This document shows positions 8,032 through 14,164 of a stretch of DNA of 46,249 bases, piece after piece. Position 1 is the first letter of the stretch; every line of letters begins with the position of its first letter. The DNA lies in assembly GCA_964388435.1 (NCBI GenBank), contig CAYMAH010000064.1, positions 1 through 46,249 on the forward strand, given 5' to 3'. The position numbers were made by a program, and so were the translations under genes. The notes beneath the pieces are model-generated. The model had not been told where the DNA came from and searched no databases. It saw nothing but the letters and a program-made list of their open reading frames with translations. The stretch comes from DTNV01 sp964388435. Lineage in GTDB: Archaea > Micrarchaeota > Micrarchaeia > Norongarragalinales > UBA8480.

Positions 8032-8514
8032 ATGTCAAACTATAAGAATTGTCTTAGGTGGGATGTTAAGCAACTCTCAAAAGCTATGAAAATCAAGCCT
8101 AAAGACGTGAAAGAATATTTTACTGATGGGAGGAGAGTGTCTTTTATTCTTGAAAGAAGGCTTGCTTATGAGGTTATTCATGGTAGATTGGCGTTAAGTG
8201 AGGGTGCTGATTATGATCTTATAGATAAGGAAGGCAAGAAGTATGAGGTTAGGAGCATCACTGACAATGGTATTTATTTTTGTCCAAGTTATATGATAGG
8301 TTCTGGTAGGTCTTTTAATGAAAAGGGTTTTTTAAAGAAGTTAAAAGACATTGAGGGGTATATAATAGCGGATGTTTATGGTTTTCCAAACATTCTTTTT
8401 TGGGTAATCCCTAATTATACTGTTAAAAAATGGTGGGATGAAGGATTACTAGGCAAAACTACTAAGATAAGCAGAGGTAGAGCGTTAGAATTAGTAAAAG
8501 AGTTAAAAGTCTGA
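8032..8514 (+). CDS. putative type II restriction endonuclease
   Basis: A 160-residue protein not matched to a named family. Features that fit a small PD-(D/E)XK-like endonuclease are a helix with glutamates (ILERRLAYEVIHG, about residues 39-51), a beta hairpin with spaced acids (GADYDLIDKEGKKYEVRSI, D-x(n)-E-x-R rather than E-x-K), and a later strand-rich segment (IEGYIIADVYGFPNILFWVI). Its 3' end overlaps the convergent methyltransferase gene by 12 bp. An endonuclease-methyltransferase partnership is the main reason for the call. It lies just inside the left inverted repeat; no ribosome binding site is seen, so it may be leaderless. It could instead be another nuclease-fold accessory protein. 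Confidence 0.55.
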   Translation: MSNYKNCLRWDVKQLSKAMKIKPKDVKEYFTDGRRVSFILERRLAYEVIHGRLALSEGADYDLIDKEGKKYEVRSITDNGIYFCPSYMIGSGRSFNEKGFLKKLKDIEGYIIADVYGFPNILFWVIPNYTVKKWWDEGLLGKTTKISRGRALELVKELKV

Positions 8515-9291
8515 TAGCACTTGCATTAATTTTATTTTAGCTAGTTTTATGTATTTTTCGTCTATATCAAACCCAAGATATTTACAACCTATTTTTTTAG
8601 CAACCACGCATGTTGTACCAGAACCTAAGAACGGGTCTAAAACAACAGTGTTTTTATTATAACCTTGTAGTTTTATGCACATTTCCGGTAGTTTTTCAGG
8701 GAATATTGCAGGGTGTTCTTTTTCTTCTACTACTGTCTCGTATGGTATGTACCAAACGTTTCCCCTATCCCTTAAATCCTTTTTTACTGACTTCCATCTT
8801 TCAATGTTTGTCTTATCCACATAAGGAACGCCGATAGCGAGTTTATCCAATTCAACGTCTTTATTCTTTGTAAAATGAAAGATATACTCATGACAATTAT
8901 TTAAGAAACGATTGCTGTTCACAGGTTTGAAATGTCCCACGCTTATACGCTCTTCTGGTATTGAAATATGTTTTACCCAATGTATGGTATTTTGTATTCT
9001 TAAATTCTCATTATTTATTCTTTTAGCCACTTCAAACGCTTTTAGCTCGTCACTTGATTTATCTCCAATATTAAAAAATAAAGACCCTTTTTCTTTAAGC
9101 ACTCTTTTAGACGCTTTTCCAAATTCATCCATCCAATTCAGATAATCTTCAAAATTCATGTTGTCTTGATGTGAATTGTAGTTCACTCCAATATTGTAGG
9201 GCGGAGAGGTTATTATAATATCCACGCTTTCAGCTTCTAACTCATTCATTCCTTTAATACAATCCACTTGATAGATTTTATTTAATTGCAC
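8503..9291 (-). CDS. beta-class site-specific DNA methyltransferase (m6A or m4C)
   Basis: A 262-residue AdoMet-dependent methyltransferase. Catalytic motif TSPPYN (about residues 29-34) precedes the AdoMet motif DPFLGSGTT (about residues 218-226), the beta-class order. The TSPPY form leaves open whether adenine N6 or cytosine N4 is modified. The segment between (NSNRFLNNCHEYIFHFTK and following) is the usual place for target recognition in small type II enzymes. The start is GTG at 9291, three bases after the stop of the 61-codon gene upstream, so the two are co-transcribed. It converges with the putative endonuclease, forming a compact R-M pair inside the inverted-repeat element. Confidence 0.88.
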   Translation of the reverse strand: MQLNKIYQVDCIKGMNELEAESVDIIITSPPYNIGVNYNSHQDNMNFEDYLNWMDEFGKASKRVLKEKGSLFFNIGDKSSDELKAFEVAKRINNENLRIQNTIHWVKHISIPEERISVGHFKPVNSNRFLNNCHEYIFHFTKNKDVELDKLAIGVPYVDKTNIERWKSVKKDLRDRGNVWYIPYETVVEEKEHPAIFPEKLPEMCIKLQGYNKNTVVLDPFLGSGTTCVVAKKIGCKYLGFDIDEKYIKLAKIKLMQVLSDF

Positions 9292-9294
9292 GTT

Positions 9295-9480
9295 TCAAAC
9301 CGCCTTAGTTAAATCTTTCTTATATACTTTGACTACCACTTCCTTTCCTACAAATTCCTTTAATTGCGGTGCTCTTAAATTGATAGCACCATAATAGTAT
9401 TGTTTAGACGTTCCGTTGCTTAATTTTTTCTTGTCGGAGGTTGGATAGACTTTTACTTTATAAGTGGCTATTGTTTTCAT
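9295..9480 (-). CDS. small beta-rich protein, possible regulator of the methyltransferase operon
   Basis: 61 residues: a strand-forming N-terminus (MKTIATYKVKVYP), a Lys/Ser-rich turn, and a C-terminal block YYYGAINLRAPQLKEFVGKE followed by VVVKVYKK. The L-x-x-[FY]-[VI]-GKEV pattern resembles the small AbrB/DUF2080-like proteins often found beside archaeal transposases, but similarity is weak and by eye. The broken gene on the other side of the divergent promoter ends with a comparable block (KYGAIVISSQKLLDYIGK), so the two may be paralogues. Because it is the first gene of the methyltransferase operon, directly next to repeated operator-like motifs, an autoregulator (C-protein analogue) role is a reasonable inference. 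Confidence 0.55.
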   Translation of the reverse strand: MKTIATYKVKVYPTSDKKKLSNGTSKQYYYGAINLRAPQLKEFVGKEVVVKVYKKDLTKAV

Positions 9481-9486
9481 ACTATT

Positions 9487-9576
9487 TTATTCTATACAGA
9501 TAAGTTAATAAACTCTTCTATATGGTTATTCTATACACGATGTTTGTATATCTTTACGTTCTTATTCTGTATAGAA
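9487..9576. promoter_or_regulatory. three operator-like repeats in a divergent promoter
   Basis: The motif TTATTCT-[AG]-TA-[CT]-A occurs at 9487-9500, 9526-9540 and 9562-9576, about 36-39 bp apart. The third copy is a near palindrome (TTCTGTATAGAA). They lie between the minus-strand methyltransferase operon (start 9480) and the plus-strand gene beginning at 9604. Spacing of just under four helical turns fits cooperative regulator binding. Confidence 0.5.
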
Positions 9577-9659
9577 CAATGTTATATTTAAGGTGGTAAA
9601 AAAATGGAAGAAAAAGAATACCTGAAGCAAGCATTTTATTGAATAAGAGAACGCCTGAA

Positions 9660-9678
9660 AGGTTGAATGAAACAACCT
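9660..9678 (-). repeat. 6-bp-stem hairpin, candidate right end of an IS200/IS605-type fragment
   Basis: AGGTTG and CAACCT (6 bp) enclose a 7-nt loop. It lies 33 bases beyond the stop codon of the TnpB-like tail on the minus strand, where IS605-type elements carry a right-end hairpin recognised by TnpA. An 11-bp inverted copy (GGTTGTTTCAT) occurs at 9961-9971, itself part of a GGTTG/CAACC hairpin at 9961-9983. Confidence 0.4.
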
Positions 9679-9711
9679 ACATTTTAAATCCTTTAGGTTT
9701 TTGGTTTTGTC

Positions 9712-9834
9712 CTAACCTTGGGGCTTTTCAATATTCGCCACCTCGCTTGTCTCACTCGGGACTTTTAAAGCGTTCATTAAAACGTTTTCCCGCCTATTAC
9801 CGTTCACACCAACCCCACATCTTTCGGCAGGGGG
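9712..9834 (-). pseudogene. C-terminal tail of a TnpB-like (IS200/IS605) protein
   Basis: The minus strand holds an uninterrupted stretch from about 9834 to a TAG at 9712-9714: PAERCGVGVNGNRRENVL, then MNALKVPSETSEVANIEKPQ and a final G. Tails of this style (Cys-Gly, then a Ser/Glu/Pro-rich end) are common after the zinc ribbon of archaeal TnpB. Both the RuvC motifs and the zinc ribbon are missing. With the downstream hairpin it would be the last part of an IS605-type element, decayed or deposited by one-ended transposition. Identification rests on style and context, not on a conserved domain. Confidence 0.42.
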
Positions 9835-10010
9835 AAATACGGAGCTATCGTAATAAGCAGCCAAAAACTCTTAGACTACATAGGAAAAATAGAAGAAAAA
9901 AATAATAAAACATAAACTATCTGTATTTATTTATAAAGCTAGCGAAAACCTTAAATTAAGGGTTGTTTCATATCTTATCAACCAAAGTTTAGTTTAAATT
10001 GGTGATTTTC

Positions 10011-10241
10011 ATGAGTGACACAACAATTATTGATATTGATTTAGCTTGCGATATAAAAAATGATATTATTTTAAATTCAGATGTTATAGTTCCAGATATT
10101 GCTCTAAAAGATAAAATACTTAAAACAGATAATAATCTTTTAATGAGAGTTGTTAAAGTAATAGGCTCAAAAAAACGGATAATATCTGCAGATGTAGTAG
10201 ACCTACTTTATTTAGACAATAATCTAATTTCTAAAAAATAG
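10011..10241 (+). CDS. hypothetical protein, possible antitoxin
   Basis: 76 residues from ATG 10011, preceded by GGTGA five bases upstream; a TTG start at 9999 is also open but less well placed. The protein is acidic and rich in Ile, Asp and Leu (IIDIDLACDIKNDIILNSDV; later a basic patch GSKKRII) and matches no family I know. Its stop codon overlaps the GTG start of the next gene, so the two are translationally coupled. A small acidic protein coupled to a PIN-like one suggests an antitoxin, but no DNA-binding fold is visible. Codon use is extremely AT-rich compared with the flanking chromosome. Confidence 0.55.
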   Translation: MSDTTIIDIDLACDIKNDIILNSDVIVPDIALKDKILKTDNNLLMRVVKVIGSKKRIISADVVDLLYLDNNLISKK

Positions 10242-10726
10242 TGTTTAAAATGCCTAAAGTTAAATTTTCATTTAGGTTTATTATTGATAGACACTTCTTT
10301 GATGATGCTATAAAAAATGAAAATAATAGAAGTAAAATTTTTCAAGATTTAATGTATATTTCTAGTTATTCAGCAGAATTTAATAGAGAGCATAATCTTA
10401 TGTCTGAAAAGATAAGAAATGATATTATATCAAAAAATCCAAAGGTAGGTGAAGAGTATATAAAAAAAGCTTTCAACAAAGTTAATGAACCTTCTAGCAT
10501 AGAATGTATAGAAGATGAATTAACAAGAAATATAAAATATGCAATATATTATGTTAATCCTTCTCCTGAAAAAATAACACAAATATGTATTTTAACTTCT
10601 GATGAAATGAAAGATAAATATTTAGAAAGTGAACACTTAGGAGGTATACAAAATGTTATTGTTAAATCCGGAGACGAAGCTTTTGAACTTTTAGAAAAAT
10701 TTAAAAATTTAGCTTGGTCAAGATAA
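10241..10726 (+). CDS. hypothetical protein with PIN-like features, possible toxin
   Basis: 161 residues if started at GTG 10241, which overlaps the previous stop; ATG 10250 is the alternative. An early FRFIIDRHFFDDAI strand, a mid-region glutamate cluster (IECIEDELTRN) and a late CILTSDEMKDKY followed by a GGIQNVIVKSGDEAFELLEKF ending recall the acidic positions of PIN nucleases (D, E, D, S/T-x-D). Spacing is not canonical and the match is by eye. With the coupled upstream gene it may form an addiction module that stabilises the element. It could equally be an unrelated cargo gene. Base composition is as AT-rich as its partner. Confidence 0.5.
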   Translation: MFKMPKVKFSFRFIIDRHFFDDAIKNENNRSKIFQDLMYISSYSAEFNREHNLMSEKIRNDIISKNPKVGEEYIKKAFNKVNEPSSIECIEDELTRNIKYAIYYVNPSPEKITQICILTSDEMKDKYLESEHLGGIQNVIVKSGDEAFELLEKFKNLAWSR

Positions 10727-10825
10727 AAATTAATACCTAACCTTCTTTCTCTTATTAAAATCACTTAAATTATGCTAATTTATTTTCATTATCAAAGTCC
10801 CGTTTGCGACAGGATTATTCAAGTC

Positions 10826-10853
10826 CCGAGAACAAGACAAAACCTCGGTTTTT
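10826..10853 (+). terminator. CCGAG/CTCGG hairpin followed by T-run
   Basis: CCGAG (10826-10830) pairs with CTCGG (10844-10848) and is followed by five T. It lies about 100 bp after the PIN-like gene and just inside the right inverted repeat, so it could isolate the cargo from the downstream nrdR promoter. Confidence 0.4.
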
Positions 10854-10859
10854 ATTATA

Positions 10860-10909
10860 GGCGCCTTATGCGACAGGGGTTTAAAAGCACGGAATTTATT
10901 GACAGAACC
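10860..10909 (-). repeat. right terminal inverted repeat
   Basis: Inverted copy of 7938-7987 with two mismatches (10878, 10891). The inner end is GGCGCC and the outer end GGTTCTGTC on the minus strand. Confidence 0.85.
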
Positions 10910-10917
10910 AAAAAACG
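10910..10917 (+). repeat. 8-bp target-site duplication, right copy
   Basis: AAAAAACG, identical to 7930-7937, directly adjoining the right inverted repeat. It is followed within 5 bp by the nrdR TATA element. Confidence 0.7.
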
Positions 10918-10921
10918 AAAC

Positions 10922-10930
10922 ATTTATAAA
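10922..10930 (+). promoter_or_regulatory. TATA element of nrdR-nrdJ
   Basis: ATTTATAAA, placing transcription start near 10950-10955 and leaving a short leader before the nrdR ATG at 10993. The inserted element stops 5 bp upstream, so the core promoter survived but anything farther upstream was displaced. Confidence 0.5.
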
Positions 10931-10940
10931 TTACTGCGTA

Positions 10941-10977
10941 TAGTATTTTTAGTTTTTATTTTCAATTAAAAATACTA
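10941..10977. promoter_or_regulatory. 11-bp inverted repeat, candidate NrdR operator
   Basis: TAGTATTTTTA (10941-10951) and TAAAAATACTA (10967-10977) form a perfect 11-bp inverted repeat with a 15-bp centre. It overlaps the predicted transcription start of nrdR, where a bound repressor would block initiation. The arms do not closely match the bacterial NrdR box, so the link to NrdR is positional. Confidence 0.4.
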
Positions 10978-10992
10978 TTAGTAGTGGTTTGA

Positions 10993-11442
10993 ATGAAGTG
11001 CGTTTATTGCGGTTCCGACGAGACAAGCGTTTTGGATTCTAGGGAAACCGAAGATCTTCTCGCGGTTAGAAGAAGGAGGGAGTGCGGCAAATGCAAGAAA
11101 AGATTCACCACTTACGAGAGGGTTGATTTCGAGGATTTAATGGTGATAAAAAAAGACGGGAGGAGGGAGAAGTTCTCTCAGGAAAAGCTCAAAAACGGTA
11201 TTGTCAAGGCGTGTGAAAAAAGGGATGTTTCGATTGAAAAAATAGACGAGATAGTGAGAAATATTGAAAGTGATTTGAGAAAGGATGATTTGACCGAGGT
11301 GTCAAGCAAGAAGGTTGGGGATATGGTTTCAAGCGCGTTGAAGGGGTTGGACAAGGTTGCTTACATTCGCTTCGCATCGGTTTACAAAGAATTTGATGAT
11401 ATTGCAGAGTTTAAAAAGGAGATTGAAAAACTCAAAAGCTGA
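10993..11442 (+). CDS. nrdR: transcriptional repressor NrdR
   Basis: 149 residues. The N-terminal zinc ribbon has two Cys pairs (MKCVYCGSDET and RRECGKCKKRFTTYERV), and residues about 50-135 form an ATP-cone domain (VIKKDGRREKFSQEKL onward). NrdR senses ATP/dATP and represses ribonucleotide reductase genes. It is nearly universal in bacteria but patchy in archaea. The ATG starts the first gene of an operon: nrdJ begins 12 bp after its stop. Length and both domains are complete. Autoregulation through the inverted repeat at 10941-10977 is plausible. The second reductase at 14165-16192 has its own promoter region and may or may not be part of the regulon. Confidence 0.95.
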   Translation: MKCVYCGSDETSVLDSRETEDLLAVRRRRECGKCKKRFTTYERVDFEDLMVIKKDGRREKFSQEKLKNGIVKACEKRDVSIEKIDEIVRNIESDLRKDDLTEVSSKKVGDMVSSALKGLDKVAYIRFASVYKEFDDIAEFKKEIEKLKS

Positions 11443-11454
11443 GGTGGTGGTAAG

Positions 11455-14154
11455 ATGGAATTGGTAAAACAAGAGCAAAAGGAGAGGACTGGAATGTTTT
11501 CGCATTTCTTTTCAAAGAAAAATGTTCACCCGTACGATGAGGTTAATTGGACTTTAAGAAAAGCAGTTATAGAAGGAAGCGACGGGAAGAAAGTATTCGA
11601 GCAAAACAATGTTGAAGTGCCTGATTTTTGGAGTGAAAACGCCACTAATATTCTTGCGTCAAAATACTTTAGGGGAATCTTAAACTCGCCTGAAAGAGAA
11701 AAAAGCCTGAAACAGGTAATAGACAGGATTGTAAACGCCATAACCGCGTGGGGATTAAAAGATGATTATTTTGATTTTGAAGAAAGCGAAATATTCAAAA
11801 AAGAGTTGACTTTTCTTCTTCTCAATCAGTACGCTGCTTTCAACTCGCCGGTTTATTTTAACGTTGGTTTTGAGCAGAATCCTCAGTGCTCAGCTTGTTT
11901 TATACTTTCTGTTGATGATGACATACATTCAATTCTGGAATTGGTTAAAAACGAGGCGATGATATTCAAATATGGAAGCGGGAGTGGAGTAAACCTTTCA
12001 AAACTCAGGTCGTCAAGAGAACATTTAACAGGAGGTGGGTGGTCAAGCGGGCCTGTTTCGTTCATGAAACCAATGGATTCAATGGCAGGAGTGATAAGAA
12101 GCGGAGGAAAGACAAGGAGGGCTGCTAAAATGGTGATTCTTAATATAGACCATCCAGATATTGAAGATTTTGTAAAAAGTAAAGTGTTGGAAGAAAAAAA
12201 AGCATTGGCGCTTATAAACGCGGGTTATGACAGTTCAATGGACGGAGAGGCGTACTCAAGTGTGTATTTTCAAAACGCAAACAACAGTGTTAGAGTTACG
12301 GATGATTTTATGCGAAGCGTTGAAGAAAATAGAGAGTGGAGCACAAGATTCGTAAAAACAGGGGAGGTTTTCAAAACATATAAAGCTGCGGAGTTGATGA
12401 GAATGATAGCAGAAGCTGCACATGACTGCGGGGATCCAGGGCTTCAATTCGATACGACTATAAATGAGTGGAATACCTGCAATCAAAGCGGGAAGATAAA
12501 CGCTTCAAATCCTTGCAGCGAGTTTATGTTCTTGGATAACACTTCTTGCAATCTTGCTTCGCTAAACCTTATTAAATTTTTAAAAGATGATTACTTTGAC
12601 ATTGAAAGCTTCAAAAACGCTGTAAAAATAGTTCTGATGTCACAGGAGATAATAGTGGACAACGCTTCTTACCCTACAAAAGAAATGACCGATAACTCTA
12701 GGAAGTTCAGGCCTCTTGGGATTGGATACTCTAACGCGGGAGGGCTTCTTATGAGTTTGGGGATTCCGTACGACAGCAACGAGGGAAGAAACTACCTTGC
12801 TGCAATAACCGCTTTAATGACGGGGTATTCTTACCTGGTTTCATCCAAAATAGCCGAGAGGAAAACTCCATTCTCAGAGTACGAGAAGAACAAAGAGCCT
12901 TTTACTCAAGTTATAAGAAAGCATTTAGAACACGCCAAAAAACTGAAAAGCAGTGGTTTTGACGAAAAGCTTTTCCAAGCTGCTTTTAATGTTTGGAATG
13001 AAGCCTATCAGTCAGGATTGAAAAACGGGTTCAGAAACGCTCAAGTTTCGCTTTTAGCTCCAACCGGAACTATAAGTTTTTTGATGGACTGTCAAACCAC
13101 CGGAATAGAACCTGAAATAGCATTGGTGAAATACAAATGGCTGGTTGGAGGGGGAGTTATGAAAACAGTAAATGAAATGGTGCCTCAAGCGCTTGAAAAG
13201 CTAGGTTATTCAAAAAGCGAAATAGAAAAAATAATCGATTACTTAAAAGAAAAAGGGACGATAGAAGGAGCGCGGTATCTAAAGTCAGAGCACCTTCCCG
13301 TGTTTGACTGTGCTTTCAAAGCGCAAAATGGTAAGAGGAGCATCCACTGGTCAGGGCATGTCAAAATGTTGGCTGCAATTCAGCCGTTCCTAAGTGGTTC
13401 AATTTCAAAAACTGTAAACATGGATAATGATTCAACAGTTGATGATGTAATGGACGTTTACATGAGTGCTTGGAGGCTTGGGTTAAAATCAATTGCAATA
13501 TACCGCGACGGGTCGAAATCCCTCCAACCGTTGACAACGACAATTAAAACGCAGACAAAAAGAAGAAAACTTGGCGAGGAAAGAAATTCAATAACCCACA
13601 AATTCACCATCTCAGGGCATGAAGGGTATTTAACAATAGGGTTGTACGAAGATGGAACCCCTGGAGAACTGTTTGTAACAATGTCAAGACAGGGAAGCAC
13701 TATTGCCGGGTTGATGGATTCGTTTGCAGTTAATTTTTCAATAGCCCTACAACACGGCGTGCCATTAAAAACCCTTGTAAGCAAGATGATCTTCACCCGT
13801 TTCGAGCCTGCCGGAATAACAAACAACAAAAATATTCGCTTCTCCACAAGCATCATAGATTATATTGGAAGGTGGCTTGCATTAAAGTTTTTGACAGATG
13901 AGGAGCTTGAAGAGATAGGAGTGAAGGAGCGCGGTGAGCAGAAAACGCTTGATGAAAAAGCGGCGAAGATAGACGAAAACCAGGTAAAAATAACACGGGC
14001 GCCATTAAGCTCGCCAGAAACTCAAAAAGAAAAAACAAGTGGTTTTGTAAACCAGCTTGACGCTCCGCTCTGCCCGAACTGCGGAATGGTCATGGTAAGA
14101 AACGGCGCGTGTTATAAATGCCTTAATTGTGGGGCGACCAGCGGCTGTTCTTGA
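11455..14154 (+). CDS. nrdJ: class II (adenosylcobalamin-dependent) ribonucleotide reductase, 899 aa
   Basis: Reduces ribonucleotides to deoxyribonucleotides with a cobalamin-generated thiyl radical. Family motifs appear in order: PQCSACF near residue 143 (first active-site Cys), GSGSGVNLSKLRSS, NPCSEFMFLDNTSCNLASLN near residue 355 (radical Cys with N-x-C-x-E), and APTGTISFLMDC near residue 535. Residues about 710-810 form a TSCPD-type domain (GTPGELFVTMSRQGSTIAGL). The C-terminus carries a four-Cys cluster, CPNCGMVMVRNGACYKCLNC, then a final CS, the redox-active swinging tail seen in large NrdJ proteins. A strong GAGGTGGTG precedes the ATG. There is no ATP-cone at the N-terminus, so overall activity control may differ from the second reductase. 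Confidence 0.93.
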   Translation: MELVKQEQKERTGMFSHFFSKKNVHPYDEVNWTLRKAVIEGSDGKKVFEQNNVEVPDFWSENATNILASKYFRGILNSPEREKSLKQVIDRIVNAITAWGLKDDYFDFEESEIFKKELTFLLLNQYAAFNSPVYFNVGFEQNPQCSACFILSVDDDIHSILELVKNEAMIFKYGSGSGVNLSKLRSSREHLTGGGWSSGPVSFMKPMDSMAGVIRSGGKTRRAAKMVILNIDHPDIEDFVKSKVLEEKKALALINAGYDSSMDGEAYSSVYFQNANNSVRVTDDFMRSVEENREWSTRFVKTGEVFKTYKAAELMRMIAEAAHDCGDPGLQFDTTINEWNTCNQSGKINASNPCSEFMFLDNTSCNLASLNLIKFLKDDYFDIESFKNAVKIVLMSQEIIVDNASYPTKEMTDNSRKFRPLGIGYSNAGGLLMSLGIPYDSNEGRNYLAAITALMTGYSYLVSSKIAERKTPFSEYEKNKEPFTQVIRKHLEHAKKLKSSGFDEKLFQAAFNVWNEAYQSGLKNGFRNAQVSLLAPTGTISFLMDCQTTGIEPEIALVKYKWLVGGGVMKTVNEMVPQALEKLGYSKSEIEKIIDYLKEKGTIEGARYLKSEHLPVFDCAFKAQNGKRSIHWSGHVKMLAAIQPFLSGSISKTVNMDNDSTVDDVMDVYMSAWRLGLKSIAIYRDGSKSLQPLTTTIKTQTKRRKLGEERNSITHKFTISGHEGYLTIGLYEDGTPGELFVTMSRQGSTIAGLMDSFAVNFSIALQHGVPLKTLVSKMIFTRFEPAGITNNKNIRFSTSIIDYIGRWLALKFLTDEELEEIGVKERGEQKTLDEKAAKIDENQVKITRAPLSSPETQKEKTSGFVNQLDAPLCPNCGMVMVRNGACYKCLNCGATSGCS

Positions 14155-14164
14155 ATTTCAAAAA

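Larger units (their letters stand above)
9604..9909 (+). pseudogene. small AbrB/DUF2080-like gene interrupted by an insertion
   Basis: A strong ribosome binding site (AAGGTGG) precedes ATG 9604, giving MEEKEYLKQAFY and then a TGA at 9640. In the same frame from about 9829 a sensible tail resumes: GKYGAIVISSQKLLDYIGKI, EEKNNKT, stop at 9907-9909. The block between has several stops in this frame, a different base composition, and reads well only on the opposite strand as a TnpB-like tail. The simplest view is one small gene split by about 190 bp of inserted transposon DNA. Its tail resembles the 61-residue protein at 9295-9480. Confidence 0.5.
7938..10909. mobile_element. 2,972-bp inverted-repeat element carrying restriction-modification and toxin-antitoxin-like cargo, no recognisable transposase
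   Basis: The unit is defined by 50-bp terminal inverted repeats (7938-7987 and 10860-10909; 48 of 50 positions match) and an 8-bp flanking duplication AAAAAACG. Both ends start with GGTTCTGTCAATAAATTC going inward. A GGTTCTGT tip with an 8-bp duplication is typical of IS6-family elements, but the repeats are longer than usual and no DDE transposase was found inside. Contents in order: putative restriction endonuclease (+), methyltransferase (-), small protein (-), operator-like repeats, a small gene broken by a TnpB-like tail (+), and a two-gene unit with a PIN-like second protein (+). The near-identity of the ends suggests recent movement, probably by a transposase acting in trans. Confidence 0.8.

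Noticed and set aside
9639..9905. An 88-codon plus-strand frame rich in Arg, Pro and His across the TnpB-like block
   Set aside because: It has no ribosome binding site, its composition is odd, and the opposite strand reads better as a TnpB-like tail while frame one gives the ends of the broken small gene.
7938..10909. Classical IS6 insertion sequence
   Set aside because: The ends and 8-bp duplication fit, but no DDE transposase was found, so it is described as an element with IS6-like ends.
10772..10969. A 65-codon plus-strand frame spanning the right inverted repeat
   Set aside because: It crosses the element boundary and the duplication, so it can only be a chance frame.
13458..13856. 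A 132-codon minus-strand frame inside the nrdJ gene
   Set aside because: It is antisense to the conserved TSCPD region of the ribonucleotide reductase.
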